Of a stretch of DNA of 64,000 nt, positions 50,501 to 63,427 are shown piece after piece. The stretch's first letter is position 1, and each line of letters begins with the position of its first letter. The translations under genes were made by a program, and so were the position numbers. The notes under the pieces were generated by a model. That model did not search any database. It was not told the origin of the DNA and saw only the letters and a list, made by a program, of their open reading frames with translations. The DNA is from Congeria kusceri. Taxonomy: Eukaryota > Mollusca > Bivalvia > Myida > Dreissenidae. Location of the stretch: contig JAPFQT010000041.1 in NCBI GenBank assembly GCA_027627225.1, forward strand, positions 282,501 to 346,500, given 5' to 3'.

Positions 50501-51325
50501 AGACCGCGGTGGGTGCAATAACCCTACACATAGACCGAGTGGGTGCAATAACACTACACATAGACCGAGTGGGTGCAATAACTCTACACATAGACCGAGT
50601 GGGTGCAATAACTCTACACATAGACCGCGGTGTGTGCAATAACCCTACACATAGACCGAGTGGGTGCAATAACACTACACCTAGACCGAGTGGGTGCAAT
50701 AATTCTACACATAGACCGCGGTGGGTGCAATAACACTACACATAGACCGAGTGGGTGCAATAACCCCACATAGACCGAGTGGGTGCAATAACCCTACACA
50801 TAGACCGAGTGGGTGCAATAACCCTACATATAGACCGAGTGGGTGCAAAAACCCTACACATAGATCGAGTGGGTGCAATAACCCTCCCCATAGACCGAGT
50901 GGGTGCAATAACTCTACACATAGACCGAGTGGGTGCAATAACCCTACACATAGACCAAGGACCGTACTCAACCACAAATTCTTAGACTTAAGACTTACGA
51001 ACAAAGAAATATACTTGGAACGGTCTATTCTGTTAGTCTATTCTTTTTCTTAAATCTATGAATGGGTTGGTAAATAATGGCCCTGGTTTAACATATTCGT
51101 ACCATAACCTTGTATTAAGACGGTTTACTAATGAGAAGTTATCTTACCTGGCACGTCGAGAAGCATTGTACATTGTGTTTGGTAGCAAAATTTCCACAAG
51201 CCGTATGAGGCGTACACGCCCTTATTTGAAGATTCGACCCATGCGTTGAGTGCCAGAGCAAGTATACTGAATAAAACGTTGAGGCCACCCAAACCGACCC
51301 CCGCAAATCCAACTATCTTCTTCAT
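47548..51325 (-). CDS. Claudin/PMP22-like four-pass membrane protein (gene B), 3 exons, 164 aa
   Basis: Exons are 51148-51325, 48508-48651 and 47548-47720. Both introns are phase 1 with canonical sites (donors GTAAGAT and GTGTGTG, acceptors TTTTTCAG and AATTTCAG). ATG at 51325 opens MKKIVGFAGVGLGGLNVLFS; membrane segments lie near residues 5-27, 66-89, 95-119 and 135-157. Trp29 and YGLWKFCYQTQC (Cys47, Cys52) give the W-GLW-C-C claudin signature, with only four residues between the cysteines. The C-terminus is short (HGRLPDAT). Intron 1 (2,496 bp) contains a 1.83-kb minisatellite; intron 2 (787 bp) contains palindrome P4. No lesion is seen, so this is the best candidate for a working gene. 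A role in membrane contacts is family inference. It could also be called an EMP/PMP22-type protein; the signature does not separate these. Confidence 0.88.
47744..47882. repeat. Palindromic MITE P4 in intron 2 of gene B
   Basis: Same family as P3: AGATACGTTTATTT, CAAAACCACGAGCCTTGG and AGCAAATAAAC, with arms of about 60 bp. Confidence 0.9.
49122..50956. repeat. 1.83-kb minisatellite of 30/31-bp units in intron 1 of gene B
   Basis: About 61 units of the form GTGGGTGCAATAACCCTACA followed by CATAGACCGA. Two unit types alternate irregularly: a 30-bp form with GACCGAGTGGG and a 31-bp form with GACCGCGGTGGG, which contains CCGCGG. Rare units lacking CTACA (reading AACCCCACATAG) recur in a similar context near 49620, 49800, 50130 and 50760, suggesting larger internal duplications. 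Open frames across it on either strand are artefacts. Confidence 0.97.
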
Positions 51326-51379
51326 TGCTAACAAGATAAAGCGCTGTACTGGACTAGAGTCTTTAGTGAAACAATATCT

Positions 51380-51930
<551 letters not shown>

Positions 51931-51934
51931 ACCT

Positions 51935-54535
51935 GTCCAACAGAGTCACTCGAAAACTGTTGTAATGTTTGCAAAAATTTTGCTTTTATAGCACCTTTAA
52001 TGATACGATCTACAATTGTTTATGTGTTCACTGATTTGATAACATTTTTGTTCATCCTATCCTGTTTTGTGGGTTGTTATTGTTTCTTTACAATACGACC
52101 GGAAGAATTATTTGCTGATAGTCGGCGATATAGGCAACGTTCCTTTCCATGGTTAGTCTTGTTAGGAAAAGGTCAAACCATACAGAAAAAACACACTCAA
52201 ATCTATCAGCGGATGTTAATAAGGGTTTCTCTCCTGGTGATGAATCTGGGGTTTACATGTGCAATAAATGCAATTTGTGTTCATTCACTCTTGTTTTTTC
52301 TTCAATGACGTTTTCTAATACGTGCCCAGGTGGTGCAATAAACACACGTGGAAAAATCCAAATGTACTTTTGAGCCCCCCTCGCTAACCGACAACAATGA
52401 GTTTGGTTCAGTTTTCAAGGTTTTAAGGGACCATTGGAATCCGGTCAACCCTCTCCCCTTCCCTGGCACAATACCCCCTGCTCCGTTGTACGTATCGAAG
52501 AAGTACCGTAAAAAATTCCCTCCCCCCCCCCCCCGACGTTGTTAGTGTAAAATTGGACATAATTCCTCATCAACATTTACAAATAATGTAAAATATATGC
52601 AACATTAATACAGCTGAACTTCGTTATCACGTTCACAAAAGACTTCGGGATATCCGAAGTTTGATATGTCCGAATAAACTACTAATATAAATTGTGTGTG
52701 TCCTAGCAAGCATAAAAACAATTAACAATAATAGTATATATACGTTTGATTCATTTTAATTATTTACCCAATGGTTGTATCACATGAATGAATATATTCA
52801 TGAAATTGCTACAGTAACTTTAATTAACACTGTGTAGATGGGTGTGTGTGTGTTAAAACAGAAACGAAACGTAGAAAAAATTAATGTCGATTATCATTTG
52901 ATAATTTCCAGGGTGCTAAATTATCTCAAATAGCAATAAATATAGTTTACTATTGGAGAGTGCATTACAAAGTCACATAAGTATATAAAATTTAAAAGTA
53001 CCACTACTATACTACATTATACTACATTGTGTGCCTTTCGATAAAATCATATCAACAAATATTCATGGAAAATGAAATGTGTATTTGTATAATGATAGTA
53101 CACATATTTCAACAAATGTCTAGCAAATGCCGACCAAACATGACCAAACTATTTATAATAATCTTTTCTCCTAATTTGTAAATCTTTTTTGCCCATTATA
53201 TATTCCCGTTAATTTTAAGGCCTCTTAACAACTGAATCAAAGAAAACGGTCCATTCACATATCTAAGACCAAACATAATTTTGTTTCATGCATGGTCAAT
53301 CTTTGCCTTTGTCAAAACAGGCTCCTACCCTCGCGTCATTTATCGTAAGACATAATTACATTATTTATAAATAAAGGTTCTTTTATTTCACATGATTTAA
53401 ATAACATTTAGATGGCAGATGCATGTAGACAAAATAAATATAGTATCGTCAGCTTACAAAGAAAGAACGCTGATAACACTTGAATAAACAAGAACAATGT
53501 AATCCCCTATTCTGGCAACTAAATTTACAATGTCGTTCCATACAGACCATTGCAGGGTCCATATTTATAAATATTCTTAGGCTACTTAAAATAAAAATAA
53601 GTTGTACTTTAGAATTATTTTTTTCAAACACTATGTTTTGGAATATTTGCATAATGAATACTAAATTATTAATGCACTCGGAAATATGTTACATCTTTTG
53701 TGTCAACGTCTTCAAGAAATGCATTATTATGTCAGAAAATCCCAGCACTGCACTATATACATGATTACATGACATATGCGTTTATAGGCCTTTCGAGGAA
53801 TATCCAATACATAAATGTACAAATAAGGTCATTTACTAAACAATTACAGTATTGTTAATTAGTAAAGCCGTTAGGCGAAAATATTTGACATAATACCGTA
53901 CAGAACATATGTATACAGCTAGTATTCTAACAATGAATCTCTCGACAGCCTGTAAAATCCATATGACCATGACTATTTTGTTTTTATTCTTTTGGTTGTT
54001 TGTTTATTTGGATTTTTCGGCGTACCGGTATTTAACAGTTTATCAGTCATTTAACGGTTAGTTAACCTACTCACATTTTTCCTGGGCAAGCTTAGCCGAT
54101 CTAAGTGGTTTACCAGTACCAAGAGCGCATACTTATGCCAGTAACTGACAACTGCTCTACTTGAATCAGAAGTAGGGGGAGAATGGCAGTAGAAATTATT
54201 TCCATAACGAATCCCGACACAAGTTATGTGGCCGGTTATTTTAATATAACTTATATTAAAATGTTTTATTGCAATACATGGTTAATCTTTTTCTTAACAT
54301 TCCGTAATTAAGGATCTATTAATTTCACATATAATTTATTACAATAAACACCATTCTTATTATAGACCTTAAAACTGTTTGAAACTTTAAGTTCTTTCCA
54401 AAACATTGTAAACGAATGCACACTCACTCAATGCTTTGACAAGCAGATCATGCATTATCATACGGTTCTTTGAAAGAAAAAACGTCATGGTAACAATCAA
54501 TCGTATGTGTATGACTGAAAGCTGATACATTAACA
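51935..54535. other. AT-rich intergenic DNA
   Basis: No gene recognised. A C14 run lies near 52522-52535. The stretch separates gene B from the decayed copy F. Confidence 0.4.
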
Positions 54536-54538
54536 TGG

Positions 54539-54571
54539 TTGTTGTTGCTGTTGTTGTTGTTGTTGTTGTTT
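54539..54571. repeat. (GTT)n microsatellite
   Basis: About eleven TTG/GTT units, one GCT interruption, just past the 3' side of the decayed copy F. Confidence 0.9.
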
Positions 54572-54770
54572 TGGCAGATCCAATAATCATTTTAGTATGA
54601 GTGTTACAATACAAATAGAATAAATAGACATAAAATTAAATTATTTTGTAAATAAGTCAACTATCTAGTCTCAAATTATATAATTCATGAGATATGCAGC
54701 TTGACATAAGCTCCGTATTTCGTTTGAACGATTTAAATGGTCATCTGCGGATTTAGACGCTTGCACGAGT

Positions 54771-55787
54771 CTAGACAGGGTCAGACAGACGCGGATGCGC
54801 GACAAACAACCGCGGCGCCTGAATCCAGCATAACAGCCACGCCCCCATGCTCATGTATAGGCCGATTTGGTAGTTGCCATCTGACTGTTTCTGTGGCTTG
54901 CGAATACGGAGAAGGCGATCAGTTAAAGAAACCTAGGAAAAAAATCATCGTCGTCGTCTTGTAGTAGTAATCCTCCTCCTCCTTCCTCTCCTCCTCATCA
55001 TCATCAGTATCATCATTATCATAATCATTATAATAATCATCATCATCGTTATCATCATCATCATAGTCGTCATCATCATTATTATCATCATCATCATCCT
55101 CATTATCATCATCATCATCACCAGCATCATCATCATTTTCATCCATGACTAATACAATTACTACTCAACTTCAAATACAAGGTCATTATTAATTGTAAGT
55201 CATTAACGTCATATAACTTCGGTATAAAATGTTTTGCATGTAATTCGATACTTTACTCACTTTCGTTTTTCTTAAAAACAAATTCACGTGCGATTGCCTT
55301 TTGAGGTTTTGGACATGGTGTATCCTTGTAAAGTTCTTTGGATCGCTCTCATCCTAAGTGGGCGCGGAAATTTTCCCTTTGTACTTTCGTGATTTTGTAA
55401 AGTAAACACTAAGTGTATATGGTGGTATGGATTTACAATGTAAAATCGTGTTTGGTGAATAGATTTAAAGGTATACACAAGTACAGAACGTTAAAATGAC
55501 AAAAACAATCGTCGATGCATTTTTTTCCACGCGCCCAGAAGTATGCTGAAAGGCATGCGCGAGGGTACGAGCTCTTTTTACACCGAAATTATATGACGTT
55601 ATAGAATCACGAAAGACAACAGCATGGCTGACATTGCACCTACCTGCCACTATGAATGATCCAATTGCAGAGAATAACGTGAATTTTTTGTCAGTGTTGC
55701 GATATATACGAATCGTGCCTTAGCTATATGCAAATCCGTTCGCTAAAAGGCCTAGTATCACGAACGCTCTGATGGCTTTCATAGATT
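54771..55787 (-). pseudogene. Claudin-like tetraspan pseudogene (copy F), exons 2 and 3
   Basis: Exon 2 (55644-55787) is 144 nt with good sites (acceptor TTCAG, donor GTAGGT) and reads SMKAIRAFVILGLLANGFAY, then has an in-frame TAA at 55720-55722. It continues as SAIGSFIVAG, aligned with the third membrane segment of paralogues. Exon 3 (54771-54932) needs two frame changes: LIAFSVFASHRNSQ in one frame, then GNYQIGLYMSMGAWLLCWIQ in another, ending at TAG 54771-54773. No exon 1 is visible up to 56.4 kb. It is the most diverged unit of the family. An (ATC)n array fills intron 2. Confidence 0.75.
54945..55146. repeat. (ATC)n microsatellite in intron 2 of copy F
   Basis: CTCCTC and ATCATC repeats next to the acceptor of exon 3 of copy F. 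Poly-Asp and poly-Met frames are artefacts. Confidence 0.93.
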
Positions 55788-55789
55788 CT

Positions 55790-56395
55790 GAATAAAGAAA
55801 ACAGATCGGGCAAGATTAGCATTATCGTTGAGCATCCTGTGCTATTGTCGTTTTATATTTATAGCACTGAAGACCATCTTGTGCTGCACTAAAGCAACTA
55901 AATAGACTGGCACTGTCTGAGTTTGCGAATGACTGACCTTTGCACTAGATCCCATGGTGTAATCAGAAGATCTTTATTTCAAGCAAGAAATAAATTGACC
56001 AGTTGCAATCTCATTGATCGCTCCGACTTTCTGTTTGTCTAAGGTTGTTGGTACAAGGATTTGAAGTAAATGGATGAGATTATGCAACATTATGCTATTT
56101 TCAATCACTGAAATATAAAAATCTATAAACCCATAACTGGGCAACTCAATCCTTGAATGACAAGTCGCAACTGGTCAATTGCCAAAACCGTACGAGACAA
56201 ACACGAGACATACACAAAACACAAATATGTTTTAAAATTGGAATCATCGCCTTGGAACGGTCAATACAAAGTATTGTAAATACAAGTTGTTGATTGGCTT
56301 GTTATGGCAATGGTTATGGTTATTTTCAACTATCGGCGAACGTTGTAAACTTGGTCATACAATAATAAAACATGCACAATGGGTCCCATAAGAGT
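55790..56395. other. Intergenic DNA
   Basis: No first exon for copy F and nothing else recognised. Confidence 0.4.
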
Positions 56396-57539
56396 CTTCA
56401 TTCTCAATGATGGTGGTGTCTATATTAAAGAGGATGATAAGCCTTGACTATTGGGAGAGGAAAAGAGGGCAATGTAAAAGAACATTTATTTGAAAGATGA
56501 TCTACAAAGTGTACAGTAGTCAATATCAGTGTAATACCGGCAAAGCTCAAATTTCTGAAAAACATTACATTTCTTAAGTATGTTGCTCATTATTTTTAAG
56601 TTAAGTTTGTCTTAAATGGTCTCGATCAAGTAAAGATCAACAGGTACTTCTTATTTTACCATAGTTCAAATATAACATAGAGCTATCGAGTTTCACACGG
56701 AAAATTATATTTGAATTGTTCCCTTAAGTATGAATTAAGTTGAGATTATCCTTAGGAGCTTTTTGGATATGGACCCTGGGCTTCTTGACACCTTGACACC
56801 GGATCATATTCAGCCAATCGAAACACGACATTATGCGGTTAGCTCATTGACTGGGCGCATTATTTGGTAATGATAACACAATGCAATGGAGATGGTAGTT
56901 CAAACAAACAGAGTTGAAGATCCCATGGAGAGGCCAGACATTCCTTTAACTAGACCTTTACATCAAAGCATAATTGTTTAAAACAGGAAATTTAAATACA
57001 AGAACAATACAAAGAGTCTGCTTAATTATCATCCTTCCTAATTCTATTTATGGACCACGAATCTGCATAATGTAGGTATTTCCTTAAATGTGGAAATACC
57101 AAAATGTGCTTAACCGTTCTGCAAAGTACTAAATGACGGGTACGAGTTTCGATAATTATCGAGTGGAAATTATTTGCAAGTTTGGACAACGATTTCAACA
57201 AAGGTTTCAGATGTGTATCTATTCACCGGTTTCGTGAAATCACGTTTTACCATCGCGATTGACTCGATAACTCAGTCATTTTTTAACAAAACACGAGAAG
57301 CGGAAGATCAAGCATCGTGAAAGGTGTTTTGAAAGAATTTCACATTTTTGCCTTAAGCTTCAAACAAAAAGTGATGAACCGTAGAAAATAAAATGTGGAT
57401 AACAAGAAGCTAAATGTGTAAAATTCGTTTTATACAGGATATAATATTTTGACCGTATTAAGACAAAATAGAAAACGCACGCCACATGATATATTTCTGC
57501 ACCATTTCTTACTTTGGAATTTCCATACAAAGTTTAAAA

Positions 57540-58560
57540 GGAACTATATTTTTTTATTCCTTATGCCATTACGCCCTCCATTTTCAAAAAGTCATCGTCA
57601 ATCCTCAAATTGCAAAAACAAGGGAAAGCCCGTGGAAATGTGTATTACTGCAAGAACGACGCATGAAATAATGTGTTTTAAAGAGGGTTAACGTTGTACG
57701 ATTGTGTACAAATATTATAATGTAAAATCATCCATTGATTCTAATGTCAGTATATTTTTTAAATAATACAATAATACATGTTGAGAATAACTTATGTTCA
57801 GCCAGAAACGCGAATTAAGAGAGAAATTTAAAACTAAAATTATAGTTCGTTGCGCAGCGAACTATTATATACATGTATACACAGAGTGGAGACGAGACAG
57901 ATAGATTGATGACGCTTGCGCATTCCTTACTTACTCATTCAAAACCGGATGTAGCCGTTGCTGTGGGATAAACGGGTCTGTATCGACAGAAGATATATAT
58001 TTGACTTTTGCGATAAGAGAAATAGTTTTTGTCGATGTTGACGTTTATTGTTATATAAAACGGGTTTCTGTTAGTTGGTAACGAAAGAGACATGAAATAA
58101 ATCTATAAAAATCAGACAGTCCCTCTATAACCTATTTCTACAAAAGTATTGAGAAGCGATATAATCCTTTTCATGGTGCTATTAGACATCCAAAAAAAAT
58201 ACTATCAGCTCCTAAAATACTCTGCAGATCATACACTTCAAGTCAGATTGATTTGTGTCAAGTGACACTCGAGATAAAATTGTCGCAAATGTTTAACCCA
58301 AAAACTCTTTTTTGAGGTTTTCTCGCCAGTCCTGACAAAAGTGGTCGATTGTATATTCCATTGGCGGTTTCAGAGAAGTGGATGCTTCGTACACCCTCAC
58401 CCTTAAAACTTGTATGATTTGATTTTTTAAACCATAAATTAACTTATAAATTAATTACTTATAGAAACGTTGCCATTAAACGAAGAATGATATTAGATAT
58501 CAGCTTTATTATCAAGTTATGTTCTACAGAAGCCTAATACACGTCTATAGAACATATTCT
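57540..58560. mobile_element. About 1-kb insertion in copy 2
   Basis: Copy 1 reads through this position (near 23315) without it. TAAAAG flanks the block on both sides and may be a target duplication. Inside are a near-palindrome ATAGTTCGTTGCGCAGCGAA (57842-57865) and no coding sequence. Type unknown. Confidence 0.5.
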
Positions 58561-59118
58561 AAAAGCTAATCAATAATATCTCGCAATTTAATAGTCATTA
58601 GTTTGCAAAATATAACTTAGCATGTATAGGCCCCCCACTATCTCAAAATCTGGTAACCGCGCCTGCAGTCTTTTGCAATTTATTTCGGGATACGGTATTC
58701 AAGGGACATTCCCTTTTAAAACCACAAAATGGCGACATTTAAATGTATAATAATTTGCTAATACACTTAAAAGTAATGATGGCTGTAAATAAGATCAAAT
58801 AGTACGTACCTTACAATGTATATACATAAATATTATGTAAATATAGTAAAAGTTTTGAAGTTTGTTTAAAGTGTGTTTACAATTTTGCAAATACTTTATT
58901 ACAAGTTTATTTAATTACCCAGTTTACATTAAATCTATAAATCATTTTGAGTTGCAAACTAAATCATATTAGTTTTAACTGTATGTAAAGTTACGTGCTA
59001 ATTACACGTTTATTTCATTGCAGTATGATGAATGTATGGGAATGTCTCTTCAAAATAAGATAAATAAATTTGGATGCACATTCAACTGTGTTGTTTCAAT
59101 CATTACTAACTGTTTGCA

Positions 59119-59350
59119 CTTGTTCCTTTGTCAGACAATATAGTATTGAAAGCTATACCGTGGGAGCTTTCATCCATCTACTATAGACTTCATCAGCCAA
59201 CGGATCTCAGTTCCATTGACCTCGAGAGGTGTTAGTCCTAATCCCCAGTCAATGTAAAGGAGATCACTTCGCTGATGAAGTCCATAGTAGATGGATGAAA
59301 GCTCCCATGGTATAGCGTTCAATACTATAGTGTGTGAGAAAGGAAAAAGT
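59119..59350. repeat. Palindromic element, copy 2, complete
   Basis: Arms of about 78 bp (59119-59196 and 59272-59350) with few mismatches contain GGGAGCTTTCATCCATCTAC. The loop is about 75 bp. Copy 1 is split by the LINE and lacks the loop. Confidence 0.88.
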
Positions 59351-59409
59351 ACAAATAGTTAATAAAGATAAATAAAAGTCTTCCAATGTTGTGTTATGGT
59401 AACAAAGAA

Positions 59410-59874
59410 GCGTGCTTAAATGCCTAGTTTAATCCTTCTTTATTTGAACCCTCCAAGGCTGGGGTATTGTACCCCTGTGTACCGGCACCCTGCTGTGGTT
59501 ACAGTGTAGAAACAGTGTGGCGACCCTTATCAGCTGAGATCAATACACTGTTGCAATTGAAACAGTGCACTCAGCCATTGACCAGTCAGTTTAAGGCCTA
59601 GTTTAAGGAACGTCTGGCTTTTTCATGAGGTATTCCACTCTTTGTATTTGTCTACCATAAAATATCTTATCCTTATCTGCAATATTTTTCTCTAAGCTGA
59701 CTGAGCAATGGCTGAGTTCACTGTTTCAGTTGCAGCAGTGTTGTGATCTCAGCTGATAATGGTCCCCACACGGTGTCCACACTGTGACTACAGCAGGGTT
59801 CCAATACACAGGGGTACAATACCCCATATGTAGGGGGAGGGTAAAATACAGGATTCAACTAGGCCTTTAAATAC
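59410..59874. mobile_element. Fold-back element, copy 2
   Basis: Same structure as 28477-28955, with about 175-bp inverted arms. Its small size and lack of coding sequence fit a non-autonomous element. Confidence 0.8.
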
Positions 59875-59878
59875 ACCT

Positions 59879-59950
59879 GTGGCGGATCCGTGGTCTAGTG
59901 GTAACGCACTGGCTCACAAACCAAGGGTCGCAGGTTCGAGCCCCCGCTAC
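59879..59950 (+). repeat. tRNA-like SINE head, copy 2
   Basis: A box TGGTCTAGTGGTAACGC, B box GGTTCGAGCCC and a 7-bp stem GTGGCGG/CCGCTAC (one G-U). The A box is closer to consensus than in copy 1. The anticodon arm is poorly paired, so a SINE head is likelier than a tRNA gene. Confidence 0.65.
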
Positions 59951-60884
59951 ACTCTAACATGCTAATACGTCTTTCGCAGCTAATCACAAACGTATACGTT
60001 TCGAGACGTTAAACCGAGGTGCAGTGTAATAATAGCCACACACCGGACACTAAAAGACCCAGGGTCGGGAATGAAACGGGGCGTCTCCTGTAACTTGCAC
60101 TACCCCCGTACCACAACCATAACCATTCTTCTGGGGGCGATTGCCATATGGGAGAGAATCACGGTGCACTCGATAAAAATGTACTTCACACACCTTTAAG
60201 CACAAATATTGTCTTAATGAGACACTGTATGTTATCCAGGTTTGAGACAAGTAACAAAAAAAATAATGGTCAGAAGCACGCAGAAGACAACAAGTCATGG
60301 AAAACTGGGTAAAATATCCGAAGTTACACAAAGCCTATTTTCGAAACCCCAGATCTTACGCTAATGATAAAGGTAATGTGAGACTGATAACCCATCGTCA
60401 AGGCTAAGTGTAAACACTGAAGTATAAAGTTATCTTCTTTATTCCGCAAACTTACAGGTTTTGCTAGTTTGTTTAAAAAGTAATTATGTTGGTTAAGCTG
60501 TAGAAACTAACAAACAATAACGAAAACAGTTTGTATTATATTTGTCCTGGATGTATAATAAAAAACACAAAGTAAGAGCCATAACCGCTTCTTAGCAGAC
60601 ATAGTTACATCACGAGTTATCGTTACTAGATTGTTAAATAAAAGTATACCATAGCAAGTTTAAAACTGTTTTCTAAGATGGCATAGAACTGCCATACGAT
60701 AACCACTTCGCGATTGTTACTACGTATGGTTCGTGTTATTTATCTTATATCTTAACTCGCGTTATTTATCTTATATCTCATAGCGTTTGCGAATTTTTTC
60801 TACGTAAGCTTACCAAAAAAAAGGTCTGAACGTGCCCAGAACTGACATCAGAATTTCAGCCAATAAAATCTTATGTCATTTCAC

Positions 60885-61170
60885 GAATATAAACTAGCTA
60901 AGATTTGCGTTGGAAGCTAATTATCTATTATCTTACAACGCAAAATGTAATAGTTAATATTCGTGATAATTATCTTATAACTCAAATTTTTTTTAAGTAG
61001 TCAATATCCGTGATACAACGTTATTTTTATGTAACGCGAACCTTTCTCAAACAGATTCGTGTTAGCAAGATAATGAGTGCGAGGTATTTCTCATTATCTT
61101 ATTGACACTTGAAACTACATGTGGTATCACGAATATTAATTAGTTAAGATTTGCGTTGTAAGATGATTAT
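60885..61170. repeat. Nested hairpins, copy 2
   Basis: Same motif set as 29980-30290, but the inner hairpin (61059-61108) is 50 bases, 25 shorter than copy 1, having lost the GC-rich inner stem. Confidence 0.8.
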
Positions 61171-61681
61171 CATTCTGAATGGAAGCAATTTCGATTTCAA
61201 AAAATTTATTAATATGGCTAATGTCAGTTTGGATTTCCCCCTTAGCATGAAGAAAATAAAGAAGTATCTCCAACAGGTATTTCTCAATGAATATATCCTG
61301 GCATTTCCCATTCACCAGAGAGCGGCATGTAGTGTTATAGAATTCAGTGTGTAGGTTGACATACCCCGTGATACCCGCACAGTAGTTTGAACAGTATTTC
61401 CCTTCTTGTCCGCAAGGTCATGAACTTAGCATTGGCATTCTTATTAATGTCCTTGATCATGGTATAGTAGCGCGTGCAAGCAATCTTGTAGAGCTCGAAT
61501 GTAGCTGCGTCCGCCTCAATGACCAGGCCGCCAGATGCATCCCTGTAGTTGATACTTATATAAGCAATCCTCCTTGCCGCCGACAGCTTCCTACCAGGAG
61601 TTTATCATAGTTTAAGACATAGTCTGTGGAGCGTACCTCGAACATGGGTTGGGTTATTCGCTAATGGGCTGCTAATGCCTT
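61127..61681 (-). pseudogene. Unidentified coding remnant, copy 2
   Basis: Reads DASGGLVIEADAATFELYKI and ACTRYYTMIKDINKNANAKF without the stop seen in copy 1, then loses a base and shifts. RGMSTYTLN is open across the site of the second copy-1 stop, then a base is lost before YNTTC-equivalent codons. The first codon of the MELAA segment is no longer ATG. The protein family is not recognised. Confidence 0.55.
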
Positions 61682-62084
61682 GCTGATATATACCAATTAT
61701 CACACTGAAATACTATAGAATGATTATCACACGCCACCGTAATCAAGAGGGAACTGTTTGTATATAGTCTGGCCACAATGTAGCAATATCACCCTTTTGA
61801 ACACGAAGTAGAGCCTTCCTGTGTGGCACAAGGCCAGCGGGACGTTAAAACAACACTTTTACCAGTAAAACCACCTAAAAATTAAATAAAACTCTAAAAC
61901 ATTTCCCCTTCACCAAAACACGACTTCCACCGTTCACATCCGGGCCATTCTAGATATTAAGCTAGTCGTAAATATTTAATAATTTTTCAAACATTATAAT
62001 GCCTGTGAAATGTAATAGTGAATAAAATACCCTCAGTGCCGTTTATTTGTACCCTTGCTCTATGTATTTATTTTTATCATACCA

Positions 62085-63005
62085 CTATGCTGATATCGGC
62101 CTGATACACATGTGCCTGATATATTTTTTATATCAGGTCAGTAGCGTTTATATCAGTCAATGTTTGGAGGTACGTCATATTATTCGGAAACAACTATAAA
62201 GTCAACAGTTTCAGTAAAAATATATCAAATTCAACAAAACAAACAATTTGATACCAAGAACGTATATAGTTTATTATTTTTAATCGTCATAAATCACAAA
62301 AACGTTTTTTTTTAAATATTCACATAAACCCGCACTTTGGTAGCGATATGACGTCATCTATGGAACACAATAAATCATCCATACACATTTATTTCAATAC
62401 ATTCATAATAAATGCACTAACAGTCACTACACAGCATCAGTTTATGTTGAACCAAAAACATTACTACCAAAAATTGAACACACTATAGTCAAATACTGTC
62501 AATATTGACACGATCTTGGAAATGTCAATTTCAATACACAACTCCAAAATGGCGTCTCCAAACAATTCGGCGTTGTGTGTTCTCCGATAAAATTGATCGT
62601 TGCAATCCATTTCAGTTCGCATTTTCAGTATTTTATGAATGAGCATGCGTATAATCTATGTATTCGTTGTGAAAACAGTTCACTTATCATTACGAAATGT
62701 TAATAATAAGGTATTATTCAGTCAATTTTTATAAATCCATAACTACATGTACGTGAACGTGTAAAAGTCGGCTCAGCAAAATCAGCGCCGCCCTTAGTTT
62801 TTAAATATATAAAAATCAGCTCGCTTGGTGATATTTTACGAGAAATGTGATATGATAAATAGAAAAACAGGTTACTGCCTGTTCTTGTGTAATATATCAG
62901 GTTCGGCACGAATAAAATAACGGCTCGGCGAGCCTAGCCGTTATATTATTCTAAGCCTCACCTGATATATTACACAAGACCAGGCAATAACCTGTTATCC
63001 TCTAT
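62085..63005. mobile_element. About 0.9-kb insertion in copy 2
   Basis: Absent from copy 1 near 31372. It starts with a small hairpin CCTGATATA/TATATCAGG (about 62133-62156) and ends with palindrome P5. No coding sequence is recognised. Exact ends and target duplication are unclear. Confidence 0.5.
62866..62996. repeat. Long palindrome P5
   Basis: Arms of about 60 bp (AACAGGTTACTGCCTG and TTGTGTAATATATCAGG and their mirror) around a GC-rich centre GGCTCGGCGAGCC. Confidence 0.88.
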
Positions 63006-63182
63006 ATATACCGTCTACGCATTATTTCCTGTGTTACTCTCTTTCTCTTGAATATTCTTTTAATCCTTAAGAAACTATAGAGCAGACATATTTAATGTTA
63101 CAAAAACATAAACAACAAACTAACGTAAAAAGATATAAAGATATGTTATAAGGAACATATAGTATGTCGTTCAAATCTAGTC

Positions 63183-63427
63183 AGTATTGCGACGGATAAG
63201 TGAATTATAAGTGTCAAGTTACACATTTGTAACTTCAATTTACTGATGTAGAAAGTTTAATCTACATTCCTTATTTTCACAATTACCATAGACGCCGAAT
63301 ATCTTTTTTTTAAAGATATTCCTTGTTTAAAATAATTAAGCTACTATCTTGGTGCAATGTAACCGCTTTTCGGTAATTCCCGACAGTTGTCGTCAGTTTA
63401 CGATTATTTATCACTTTCTCGGGCACC
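63183..63427. other. About 245-bp block unique to copy 2
   Basis: Copy 1 joins its flanks directly near 31553; CAGT is present on both sides. It may be an insertion here or a deletion in copy 1. Confidence 0.45.

Noticed and set aside
49122..50956. Telomere-like motif (TAACCCTA) once per minisatellite unit
   Set aside because: It is a short part of a 30-bp unit, not a TTAGGG tandem array, and lies within a gene.
49137..51004. Overlapping frames on both strands of the 30-bp minisatellite
   Set aside because: They arise from unit length divisible by three and switch frame at every 31-bp unit. The array lies in an intron.
59272..59310. CTGATGA...GAAA pattern in the palindrome arm, like a hammerhead ribozyme core
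   Set aside because: The core would carry an extra A, stem II is imperfect, and the opposite palindrome arm pairs with the whole core. No proper stem I and cleavage site could be laid out.
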